64,000 nt of DNA from Narthecium ossifragum. Its lineage: Eukaryota > Streptophyta > Magnoliopsida > Dioscoreales > Nartheciaceae. Shown piece by piece: positions 24,032 to 35,800 of the stretch. A model generated the notes under the pieces. The model was not told the origin of the DNA. It searched no databases and saw nothing but the letters and a program-made list of their open reading frames with translations. The stretch is from positions 24,219,434 to 24,283,433 of the forward strand of contig OY986969.1 of the NCBI GenBank assembly GCA_963920575.1, in the 5' to 3' direction. Position 1 is the stretch's first letter; each line of letters begins with the position of its first letter. A program made the translations under genes and the position numbers.

Positions 24032-24763
24032 GTATGGCTCTTCCACCCCTTAACATAACTGTTGTATTAATCCTGTAATTTTATACGGTAGTCCCTCTTC
24101 CGCTTCTTAATGAAAGAAGAAAACAATTGAATATTTCACTTCTTAAGGTAACTATTATATTTTTATAAGGTTATTTGTTGGCCTCCTAATATGCAGGTGA
24201 TGCCTTACGGAAACTTGAGGAAAGAGATGTCATCACTCATTTTCTAAATGGTCGGAGACTCGGATGTTCTTCCACAACTCATCTTAATTTTATTTTCTAC
24301 TTATGTTTCCTCTATAACTTTAATTTATGCCCATGATCGCTTATGTCAACTATATTTCTACTTTCTAGATATTTACTCTAACTTCAGTTATCATCCAATT
24401 ATTTGCAGGGCAAACCATAATGATAGCTTGGATCGTAACATTGACGATAAATTAATCATCGGCCAAGGATTTCTTGATTCTCGTGAGTTATGCTTTCTTA
24501 ATTTTAATAAAGTACATTGTTATTGTACGCTTAATTGTTCTCTCTTTCCAGCAGTCAGACAAGTCGTTCTGTAGTCGTAAACATCTATTTTCTCCCTGAC
24601 TTTTAAGGCCGACCATGTCTTCCATATCCCTATATTTTCTCCTTACTTTTAAGCCCGACCATGTCTTCTATATCATTTTAGTGCTAAAATAAAATTGTCA
24701 CTATGATGGAGTAGTATAACTTGTCTAGTATAACTTGTGAATGGAGGATGCGTCGAGACACAC
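24032..24763 (+). other. Upstream region of the second desulfurase-like gene with orphan exon-like blocks
   Basis: Two short open blocks look like exons. One after an acceptor near 24196 reads GDALRKLEERDVITHFLN. Another after 'tttgcag' near 24408 reads ANHNDSLDRNIDDKLIIGQG. I do not recognise the protein and cannot join a gene. From about 24720 the sequence matches the 5' flank of desulfurase copy 1. A tandem phrase about CCGACCATGTCTTC occurs at 24609 and 24656. Confidence 0.35.
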
Positions 24764-27700
24764 ATGGATGGATTCGAGATGGTCCAAGAGATCAGAGATG
24801 CCGATGATCACCGGGTGCTCGACTCCGACGTCCCCCCGCTTCTCCGTGCGGACTCGAAGAAGGGGAAGATCGGGACAGACAAGATCGAGTGGCTTCGATC
24901 TCAGGTGATCGGCCGTGACGTAGAGTTCGACACCCCGTTTGGGAAGAGGCTCCTAACATATGCCGATCATACTGCCTCCGGGAGAGGCTTGCAGTACATC
25001 GAGGATTTCATCATTGAGAAAGTCCTCCCTTTCTATGGTACTTAATTAGTTCTAATTAACTGTGTTCTTGCTCAACATCAAATTTGATTGTATATATTCA
25101 GTACGTACATAAACGCTTTAGTTTTTGGCAGTACTGATCATAACCATTTCGTAAATTTGGGTGGCAGGGAACACTCATACTGATGATAGTTTTGTGGGAT
25201 CAACGACCACAAAGCTGTCACACAAGGCGTCCGAGTACGTCAAGAAATGCATGGGCGGAGGGGAGGGTGATGCCCTCATCTTTTGCGGATCCGGCGCCAC
25301 CGCTGCGATCAAGCGGCTGCAAGAGGTGATGGGGATAGCGGTCTCTCCGATCATGCGAGAGAGGGTGTTGGGGACGCTCAATGATGAGGAGCGCTGGGTG
25401 GTGTTTATCGGGCCATATGAGCACCACTCCAACATCCTCTCGTGGAGGCAGAGCGCTGCAGAGGTGGTCGAGATCGGATTGGACGACGACGGCCTGATCG
25501 ACATGGAGGAGCTGAGGCGCGACCTCGAGTCGCCTAAGTATGCGAACCGTCCCATGCTGGGGTCTTTCTCGGCCTGCAGCAATGTCACCGGCGTCATCAC
25601 CGACACCCGTGCGCTCGCTCGCCTTCTTCACGAACATAGTGCCTTCGCATGCTTCGACTTTGCCGCAAGGTACGTAGTCATTTTAGTTATTGATCAAACA
25701 TATTTATCCTTCATGTGGATGTTTGTGTGGCTTAATCATATTATGCTTAGCGTGGTAGCTGCGGCTTAATTATGAGGTCGTTTCTCTGTATGGTTTCGCA
25801 GTGGATCCTGTGTGGAAATAAACATGAGGTCTGGAGAAATAGATGGATATGACGCCGTATTCCTTAGCCCACACAAGTTCATTGGAGGTCCTGGAACTCC
25901 CGGCATCCTTCTGATGAACAAAGGCCTCTACCAGCTAAAATCTCTCCCGCCGTCCACTTGTGGAGGTGGCACGGTGGAATACGTCAATGGATTCAATGAA
26001 CAGGTACGTCGTTATAAAGGATTGTTCATTAATTGGCCTATAGATGAGACTCATCAGTCTGAAATGGTCCCCATCACTGGTCCTCATCACGGCGGCCATG
26101 TGCGTCATGTGTAATTGGTTTCCATCACGTAAGCTAATAATACAAAGAAATGTTTTGTGTACATGACTGTAGGGCGGGCGGACCTAGGATTCAAAGTTCG
26201 CATGGGCTAATGACCTAGTGAAAAAAAATTTCAGCTATATCCTAATAACTTATCATTGAAAAAAATTATTTGCTAAGCTTAAGCCATTAATGATAAACCC
26301 TATCAAAGTATTAAGATATTATAAATCTATATGATACTCTTATATCGGTTCAATCCAGCTCGAAAACTATTATTAGCATATAACATATACATTTTTTGCT
26401 ATTTTTATATAATTTTATAAAGCTTTTTTTAATTGAATTTAACAATTTATTAGGTTGAAATCATGTCAGCCATTGATTCAAAAGATCAATAGCTGATTCT
26501 CTATTTTGTGAAATGTGAAAAATTATTATTGACCCCCCTCTCTATCAAAATTCAAAAGTAAACATTAGTCTCACATCGGTTGCGGTAAGGAAAGAACTAA
26601 TGTGTAACGTAAGAAGCCCACCTCCCACATCAAATTCAAAGCTAAGCTAGCATTAGTTAGCTGATTTAGTGAGCCCATTTTAGCTTTAATAAGTGCCGGT
26701 TGGACTTTTGGACAAGCCCATATGTATTGAGCTAATAAATTGATTTTAAAAAGAGACAAATAACTTTTCCAATATCCATTGGGCTAATAGATAGAGAGTG
26801 GAACTGCACATGAGACTGCTTAAGTGGGGTAGCTAATTGTCAAAACTAACCTCTTAAAGAATTCCCTTTAGGGCTACCCGGGCTACAGCCCGGTCTAGCC
26901 TAAGCATAGGTCCGCCTATCCCATGTACACACACATGAGAGGAGAGAGATAGAGAGAATGAAGGAGAGAGAGTGGAGAAGAGTGAGAAAGAATGGGAGGG
27001 AGAGAGGGGAGGAGACATAGCCCCCTGAATGCCACCTATGCATGTACCCCAATCAAAACCCAATAATACATTATCACTCATGTACACGAATCTTTTAGGG
27101 GGCGTTTGGCTCCGGCGGATCCGCGGGATCCGCGGAATGGAATCCGCCTGAGGCGGATTCCGTGAGTGGCGTCCCGAAAAAATTTCGGGACCCCGAAATT
27201 GGAATCCGCCTCAGGCGGATTCCAATTTCACAGAATCCGACCGGGATCCGCGACGGCGCCAAACGCGCGGATCCCGGTTCGCGGAATCCGCGCGTCCCCG
27301 GATCCCGCGGATTCGCGGGATCCGGGGCGCGCCAAACGCGCCCTTAGTATACGTACGCGCAATAAAGTTGCAACTGGCTAAGATCTAGTGGAATTGTTGT
27401 TCTGGTTTGCGTCAGGACACCATTTACTACGACAACGTGGAAGAGCGAGAAGATGCGGGTACTCCGCCCATCATCCAAAAGATCCGGGCGTCGCTGGTGT
27501 TCTGGGTGAAGGAGTACATCGGCTACGAACTCATACACATCTATGACAGCTTCTACATCGAGACAGCACTAACCCGGCTACTCTCCAATCCCAACATCCG
27601 TATACTTGGAAACACCAAGCTGGCCAAGCGGCTCCCCATCCTCTCCTTCCTTGTCTATTATCTTCCTTCGGCCGACACCAGAGACGACGGCCAAGCTAGC

Positions 27701-28418
27701 ATCGGGGAGAAGAGAGGCAATACCCTCAACGGACGTTTCGTGGCCAAGCTGCTCAACGACCTATTTGGCATCCAAGCCCGAGGAGGTTGCGCCTGTGCCG
27801 GACCCTACGGTCACCACCTTCTCTCTGTTGATGACAAGCTCTCTCTCGGCATTCGATCCGTCATCCAAAAGGTATAGCTACCAATCAAGCATGCATCAAC
27901 ATGATCCCCATCTGTACGATTATAAACTTATAACAAGTATGTTATCATATATATATATATAACCTGGACAGGGCTACTCTGGGATGAAGCCTGGGTGGAC
28001 AAGAGTTAGCTTCTCCTACTACATGTCCAAGGAAGAGTTTGCCTTTGTCCTGGCAGCCGTCGAGTTCATCGCCATGTACGGCTACCGCTTCCTCCCCCTC
28101 TACAGCTTCGAATGGAAGACCGGTGACTGGGCCTTCCGGAAAGGTGCACTCAAGCATATGCAGCTGGAGCAGGAGCTCGCCGTCGCCGCCCACGGACTGT
28201 CCTTGTCTAACAGCGGCATGCAAACAAAGATTTCGGAGATGAAGGAAGCCAGTAGAGGAAATGGCAAGGATTTGATGATGAAGGTTGTAGGACGGACTCA
28301 GATGTTTGCAGGTTACTTGGAGAAGGCCAAGAACATCGCTCTCTCCCTGCCGGCCGAGCCTGCTCCAGTCCAGATACCTGAAGAAATAGTTCGAACTATC
28401 ATGAGGTCCACTAATTAA
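24764..28418 (+). CDS. PLP-dependent class-V aminotransferase / cysteine-desulfurase-like protein, copy 2
   Basis: Five exons mirror copy 1: 24764-25037, 25168-25669, 25802-26003, 27416-27871 and 27972-28418, giving 626 residues. An in-frame stop lies just upstream, and the ATG at 24764 (MDGFEMVQE) is the first; 24779 is the alternative. Exons 2 to 5 have exactly the same lengths as in copy 1. The PLP Lys (SPHKF), cofactor motifs (GSGATAA, HHSN, ACSNVTG) and the Cys loop RGGCACAGPYGH are all kept. The main difference is intron 3, 1,412 bases here against 140 in copy 1, swollen by an insertion that includes a MITE. No frame damage is visible, so both copies probably make protein; their different introns and 5' flanks may give different expression. 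Confidence 0.87.
26064..27097. repeat. Insertion in intron 3 of copy 2
   Basis: About 1 kb with no counterpart in copy 1. Phrases near its ends (gtacatg followed by ggcggaccta at about 26160-26190, and the reverse complement at about 26905-26935) face each other, suggesting a degenerate inverted-repeat element. The superfamily is not clear. Confidence 0.4.
27098..27343. mobile_element. MITE of the PIF/Harbinger type, GGATCCGCGG-rich
   Basis: Ends GGGGGCGTTTGGC and (reversed) GGGCGCGTTTGGC are flanked by TTA on both sides (27095-27097, 27344-27346). The interior is packed with overlapping GGATCCGCGG/CCGCGGATCC palindromes and can fold back on itself. The element at 56490-56697 belongs to the same family. 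Confidence 0.75.
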
Positions 28419-28564
28419 TGAGATATATATGGTTATCTGGGATCTCTCCAAATACCTACGTGCTGTCCTGGCTCTGATCTCATTTGAGCGTGTGTATTAA
28501 CTAAACTTTGAGAGTTTTTCTTCAAAAATAAAAATAAAATGGAGAGTTCTCAATTAAGTCCTTT

Positions 28565-28860
28565 TAACTTGTTTTGTTTCGTGGTATTATAGATGGGATA
28601 AGATTAGTAATCCATGGACCTCATTTTATCTCATGTTTGATGTGATTTTAGACATGGGATAAATTATCCCATTGAGACTCCGTATCTCATGTACATGGGA
28701 TAAAATAATTCCATGGGGAGGTGGGATATGTAATCCCATGAGATAATATCCATTAGATTAAAAAATAAAAAAAATTTAAATATTTGATTAAATCTTCTCT
28801 CACCTTATCTTTCGTCTTACCAAACAAGATAGAATGGTTTAACCCCTCATATCATCTCCC
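28565..28860. mobile_element. AT-rich MITE-like repeat
   Basis: About 290 bases with repeated ATGGGATAA / TTATCCCAT words in both directions, lying between desulfurase copy 2 and PPD4. Similar words mark 13591-13860 and 57751-57974. I could not fix the ends. Confidence 0.45.
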
Positions 28861-29405
28861 GGGAGAAGATGAAACTATATGTGTGAGAAATTTCCAAGTC
28901 CTCGTCCTCATCCGGTAATTTACGTAGGCCAAGTTAACCTATCTAGAAGTTATATGGTTGAGCTATCATAAATTGCTTCCAGAAATTGGCGACCACTACA
29001 GTAAACAGTGGGCCTGTGCGTGTGTGTGTGAAGCTAGTACTACTTTAGGACCGCAGCCACGTTGGTAAGCGACAACCATGAATGCTGGAGGTTGGGAGAT
29101 CAAACCAAAGTCATCTATGAAGGGCTGCTGATGCATGGTTTACTTGATGATTCTTGAAGATTTCGTGTCGATTTTTTATTATTATTAGTTAAGCCTTTTT
29201 ATCTTGGCTTATGAGGGGCTTTCAGAATCTCCAAGAACCAAGGTAGAATGCCCCCGTGGAGCATTATAATTAACGAGACCCTTCCTCTCAATCCACCCTT
29301 CAGTGGCCCAAAACAAACCAAAAATCTATAGAGAGAACGCACACCCAAAAGAACAACCGGCCATCTCTTTGATCAGTCAGATTGGAGAAACCAGCAAAGG
29401 GGGTG

Positions 29406-30906
29406 ATGAGCACCACCCTCTTCACAAGCTGCTTCTTTGCCTTCAGCCATCCTCACCACCAGTATGATCAAATGCCTCAGAAGAAGTATGGACATGTGAA
29501 GAGTGGAGGAGGGAGCAGTTGGTTCTCAGCAGAGGCAGCTGGAAGGAGGACTGCTTGTGGGTCTCAGAGTGGAGGAGGTGATGAGGAGGGGGCTGTTGAG
29601 CTTTGTGGAAGGAGGTGGGCGGTAATGACTTCTGGATTGAGTTTGGCTTCTGGTGTGCTATTGGGTTTTCCAGGAAATGGGCTGGCAGTGAAGCAGGGGC
29701 TCTTGGCTGGGAGGATACCTGGCTTATCTGAGCCTGATGAAGGAGGTTAGCCTTTCCATGCCCCTGTTTTTGTCCATTATTGGTAGACTTCCTCTGTATC
29801 GTCTTGTTGGTTCTTGTGTAGAGTCAACTTATTGTTGAATTAAGCATTGTTTTGGGTAGATGAACATGACTTGCAATCTGCATGTCTAAGTCAGTGAATT
29901 TTGATAAATGAATTTTTGCTTGTGATTCTGTGAAGTGTTTATCTGGTTAAAAACTTAGAAGTGATTAAAGCATTTCTTTTCAATCAGTTGATAATCCTAA
30001 TAAGGCAAGAAATTTGCTCAGACAGGTTGGAGGACATATAGAAGACCAGATGAGAAGTCTGGAGGGCATGGAGTAGGGTGGAGTCCAATAATTCCATACA
30101 CCTTCAAAGTCCCCAATGGCTGGGATGAGGTAAGGTTTTATCTCATTTAGGAACTACCATCCTGTCATCCTGTGCCATGGGCTTTCTTGGGGATAAAGGA
30201 CTCATGGAATTTGCAATGAAAGCATCAGAATTTATACAGGATATTGAATATTGATGGACTTATTTTGCAACTGCACCTTTACGGTTTTCTTGCGCTCTAA
30301 TGCTTCATTGTGTTTTAGGTTCCTGTATCGATTGCCGATCTTGGTGGCACAGAGATTGATTTGAGATTTGCAAACACTAAGGAAGGACGTTTGTTTGTTG
30401 TTGTCGCTCCTGTTCTTAGATTTGCTCAAACTGGTATTCCTTGCTTTCTTGAATTTTAGCCCCTCAGTCTGTCCAGATATAGCTATCTCCTGACTAATCC
30501 TTTTGGGATGTAGATCTTGGAGAAGACGCGAAGATCGAAGAGATTGGTCCACCTGAGAAGGTGATCAATGCCTTTGGGCCAGAAGTTATTGGAGAAAATG
30601 TGGAAGGGAAAGTCCTGAGCATGGAAGTAAGAGAGCACTCAGGAAGGACATACTACCAATTCGAACTAGAACCACCTCATGTTCTCATCACAGCCACCGC
30701 TGCAGGAAACCGACTCTACTTGTTCAATGTAACTGCAACTGGTAAGCCACCCTTCATTCATTCAGAGGCAATTCATAGACCCCTCCATCCCTATCCAGTC
30801 TTTTCCACTCATTCTTACTTGTTTTCGATCCCTCTTTGCAGGTCTTCAGTGGAAGAGGCATCTCCCCGATTTAAAACAGATAGCAGATTCCTTCCGAGTT
30901 GTGTGA
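29406..30906 (+). CDS. PPD4: PsbP domain-containing protein 4, thylakoid lumen
   Basis: Five exons, 29406-29745, 30026-30129, 30319-30433, 30514-30741 and 30842-30906, join to 283 residues; Arabidopsis PPD4 (At1g77090) is of similar size. The N-terminus is a Ser/Gly-rich plastid transit region. It is followed by a twin-arginine lumen signal, GRRWAVMTSGLSLASG, with a hydrophobic core ending near GNGLAV. The mature part begins around KQGLLAGRIPGLSEPDE and continues with GWRTYRRPDEKSGGHG, IPYTFKVPNGWDEVPVSIAD, FVVVAPVLRFAQ, the central INAFGPEVIGENVEGKVL segment and a closing WKRHLPDLKQIADSFRVV. These belong to the PsbP fold. PPD proteins are lumenal assembly or auxiliary factors of the photosystems; the exact role of PPD4 is not settled. 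A truncated duplicate lies 11 kb upstream. Confidence 0.88.
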
Positions 30907-32816
30907 GATTATTATACATGTATACTTTTATCCATTGAAAGCAAAGTAGTGATGTGCACAAAACTTATGACATCATATGATGTATACCTGGGTTCATTGC
31001 TGAAATAATTCACACCCTCTTTGCAGAGCTTAATGGTGGATAGTCAATAGATGATTAGGCTGAGAATTGGTGCCCATCACTGATGCATGCTTGGATCGTT
31101 TTAGGAACGAGCAAGCTAAAATGAGTACAAAAGGCTCTTGGCAAATGCTACCATACACTGACCACCAGAGAATTGAGAAAGTGAGGTAGGGAAAACAGAT
31201 GTAAAATATATCTCCGATTAACCATGCATAATATATAGGTTAGGAAAAGGTCTCATAGTGTCAGATTCACATGAATTGCTGAGAGAGAAGAAAAAAAAAA
31301 TCTTGTTAAATGTTTTGTATATAATGGCAATAATCTTACAACTTACAAAGAAACTTCAAAATAAATTAACATACAAAAATCTTGCAGTCAAAACAGTCCT
31401 CGATGAAACTGAAACTGTTTAGCTGCTGATTGATTGCACAAGGACTATAGTACAAAAACCTTTTGACCGTCATACATAAGTCTACATTAACCACGATGCC
31501 TTCCAATCCTCATAATTATCAGCATGCTCTTCGCCAATGCAGTATATACTGGTTTGTCATACAAAGCCAGTAACCATTGTTGCTTCTGTCCAAAAGACTA
31601 CCCTGGTGTCCCTTTTAACTTTCTGTCAAGCTCTTCCAAAAGTGATCTAACAGAAATGCTTGCAGTCAAACAGCAAAAATTTGTTTTTGAACAGAGTCCG
31701 CGTGACATCATCTTAACACCCTGCGCAACTGTTACAGCCCAAGATCTGCCTGTGAAAATTTGCACATCGTCATAAAGAACAGATGAACAATGGCCACATC
31801 AACATTAGCAGAGAATTCCTGTTTAAACTTGTAAAAATCATGACTCGACCTTTTATGTGTAATTTAACGAGAAAATTCACCATAAAGCTTAGAATCTAAA
31901 TAGCAAAACCTCATGTCCACTATTCAGAGAGTACATTCTTGGGTGTGATATCCATGTGAAATCTTCTGCATGGGTTATGAATGAAGGGTAGAATAAGCAA
32001 CAGCAATCAGGGACCAACAAGTGACCAAAGAGGTCAAGAGACATGCAATTCCAGAAAATTCAAGATATCCTTTCTACAAAAGTATGGTAACCTAAACATG
32101 GAGGCAACACCACAAAAGTTTCCAGCTCGGGCTCAATTGCGAAATCAAACATCTTGGTACACCCTGCCAGTTTTAACCTCCTTTCACTCATAAATGTCAA
32201 GAGATGACCATCAGCACTCTCTTGCACAAAAATTCCTGTGTCCATTTCAAAGTTGCAAAACCATCTTTCAACATGAAAAAATTCCTTAAAAATGCAAAAA
32301 TTCTAGAATATGAGATATCTTCTACTTTCGAGGAAACTTGGCAACAAAAAGGAGCTCATAGATGGTCCAAGCCAAAAAGATAAAAGACAAAAACTCCAAG
32401 TAAATGCATGAAATAAGTAATGAAGGATTTTAACCAGCTAGGAAGACCAGCAGATGCGAGTCATGCAACACATGATCCTTTCAGATTTTGGATTCAAACT
32501 GGAGAAACAAAACTTAAACAGTCATAAAAAGCAGCAACAAAATCGATTTATTTAGCAATGGTGATTTCAAAACTACCAAAAGTCCTTGTCATTAAAATTT
32601 AAAGTTGCTTAGACTAAACTTGCACGAGATACTAAAGTTTTACAAAGCATCTATGCCCAAACAAAACAGAAAGGGGAAAAAAAAGGAAACTAAACCAGCT
32701 CATCGGTATGAAAGCCAAAACCCCTTATAGAGGTTTCTTGTTATCTGAAAAAAGGAGACTAGGAAAATAGTCACTTATTAGAGAAAACTACATACCTTTG
32801 TGCACAAGATGAGCTC
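30907..32816. other. Convergent intergenic region between PPD4 and FTSHI4
   Basis: The 3' ends of the two genes face each other here. The sequence is AT-rich, with no reading frame I can assign and no clear repeat. Confidence 0.5.
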
Positions 32817-35800
32817 TTAAAGGAAATTATCAGCCATCAAAAGTTCCGGCTTTTCCGTGTCATCTTCTATCTGCACAGAAACGTCATCCTTGATCTCCTG
32901 AATCCTTTTATCCCAGATGCCATCTACTAACTTCCACGTCTCATCACTGATTATCTGAGTCTGTTAAAAATTAGGATTGACAGATGTTAAGAATCAGACA
33001 CAACCCAAGGATAACCTTAAAACTTAAAACTCTTAACAATTCGCTACCGATGCCTATGTACCTCCAAGGGCCTTGGTGCCCCAAATGTAGAAAATCCTAC
33101 ATATCCTGGTGCAAAGGTAACCCTCCCAGGAAGAGAGATCCCATGAAGTCCCCATCTTCCAGCATAAATGAGTGCACCATACTCATCAACTGGACGCACA
33201 GGTGGCTGCAGAAGTACAGAAGGAAGAAAAATCATGTTTGATGAAGACACCACACGTTGCAATGTCTCCAATTCACAATTGAAAACTCAGCTTTCAAGGA
33301 AGTAACAGTACCAAATCACAATGGACACATAAATAAATCAGCAAGTAGGAAGCAAACCAAAATCAGCAGTTCGCTTTTAATCTACTTAATGTGTAAGGGT
33401 AACTGGAGATTCTCAGCTCGCACTACCAAGGATTTCAGTGCTGAGATCCATGCGTTGTAGACACTTTCCTCACACTGTACAAGCAACAACAAGAAGCATG
33501 CCGATTTCCGAGTGGCAATGTATATCCGACAGCAAGGAGGCAGTGGCTGGCACATGTCTTTCAATGGACAAAATCATAAATAAGGTAGTTTTAGATAGAC
33601 CAAAGAGAGCAGACCTGGATTGAAGCAATGCTCTACAGTAGCTTTCCAATGATGTTTTACATGTTCAATGAAAGAGGTATTTCCGGAATGAAGCTTTAGG
33701 CATTCAGTGAACTAAAACAACGAAGATCAGTCCCCCCCCCCCCCCCCCCCCCATCCCACCATATCAGCCAAGTCTGATTAAATTATTCTGATGAAAACAG
33801 AACTAATATGGAGCTTTAAATTATTGCTTCTAAAAATGGGATGAAACATATTGATGCTTATCAAAATTAGATAAAACAGGACTAATATGCATACCTGACT
33901 AATTCGTGGAGCTTTATCATATATGTCCCAAATTTGTTTTGCCTTGATCTCTCCTTTCTCAAGCAAAATATCTACAACAAGATGGACTGCATTATTCACC
34001 AGCCCTAGTTCTATGAGAAATAATAAGCAGAATTTGGCGATCGACATGATGTTCAACATGTGTGAGAAGAGGACGATAATAAGTATAAGCAATTGCTACC
34101 TTCATATTGGAATACGGTTAACCCCTAGGATAAACAACTATGGCTTTATAGCCACCAAATGATAGATGACATTACCAGTAATTGTCTCTACTGCTGAATG
34201 ATATTCTCTCAGCACAGATGAACATTTTTCCACAGCAAAACGCATGTATTCACCTCTAAGAGCTTCAAGTTTTGCTGCAAGCTGATCCTCTAAAATGATC
34301 AGGTCAGAAACATGAACTATATTTGGTCCAAGAAAAGACCAGACAGATACAGAACAAAGGCGATAAAAAAAATGACATGATAACCCTACATGAGGCACAA
34401 GATCACTATGATTTCTGTAGAATGCTTTGCCAAATGCTGTCATCCCAGTCTGTAGAATCAAAATTTCAGCTCGAGTTGAGGCTTCTGATGTAGCCTTTGC
34501 TGAGATCCAACACAAGTTCTCAATCCCGAACATCTCCTCCTCGATTACTCTAGCTGTTTACACAATCTATTAGCAAAATGGGATATTAACTGAAGTATTA
34601 TCAGTTAAACAGTCAGATTTGTAAACTAAACCACAAAATTAAAGAGTAAACCCAATAGACTGAAAGAGCGAGTCAAACCAGTCAGAGCAGATCCTTGTTT
34701 TGTGCAAAGGCAACATGGTAAACATCAGGAATAACCCAGACACTCTAATTACATCTAAAACTAATGCAAGAAATGAAGGAAACAACTGATGCTGCTGAAC
34801 GCCAAGGTTTATCGTGCTGATGGCACGTGTCAAGCCGGTCTCTGGCCAGCACGTTATGCGCCAGTTGGTGTGACACATCCCGACACTGACCAGCGTTCCA
34901 CTGCGGCATTGGCCAATACTGGCAATGACAGGCAGCGATATTAACTACAGCTATGGAAGGTGACTGTGGATGTAAGGGCTTTATTGAAATAATGGGACTT
35001 TTCTGTAAAAGGGGAGGACATTTGTGTAATTTTGGGTCTTGCAAGGGGCTTTCTGCAAGATTACCCACCTACCTCCACCACCTTCTCCTTCCCCCTTTTA
35101 TCTTCTCTCTCCTTACCCTCTTCTCAACTGAAACCGAGAGAAGAGAGAGAGAGAGAGCTTGAGAGAAGAAAAATCAAGAAAGATTTTTTGGAAAATTTTG
35201 GGCTTTCAAGAGGATTTCACTGCGCTTTCACCGAGATCCGAGTTAGATAAGCTTCCATCATCATTTCCCATTCAATTCCTGAGTTCTCCGTGGTTTTTCG
35301 TCATGTTTTGGGTGATTTTTGTGTTATCCGGTGAACTTTCCGGCGAGGGTCGCCGGAGACAACGTTGGAGACAACACCATTCCTTTTCCCGGCAACTGCA
35401 GCATCGGGGAAGGACCGGCGGCAAACCCCGACGCTGTTCTCCACCTTTCCTGATGTTTTTACGGCCGGAAAACACCCCTTCAAGCCTTTGAACCCATCTT
35501 TTCCGGGAGCTTTGGCCGGCAATCCTCCGTGGAAGATGGTGTTTTGGGTGGAGGAGATTGTTGCGCTTCTTCCCGCACCTTTTCGTGGTCGTTTCGTCGC
35601 CATTGAACGACGTCTAGCGGAGCTCCGGTGAGGTCGGGTTGGAGGAAGAAGATGAATAGTGCAGTGCGGAGTATTTTAAGCTAACGTGTACTAAATTCTT
35701 TAAATGCCCATATATTGAGCTCCCAACGTCCATTTTCAATGATTTACGCGTCGTTTCGATCGGATTCTCGAGCTCTATCTTTTTATGGTGGTTTCAGTTC

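Noticed and set aside
33731..33753. Poly-C run near 33731 (and at 17164) as a structural element
   Set aside because: Homopolymer tracts are prone to assembly error; no partner sequence suggests a function.
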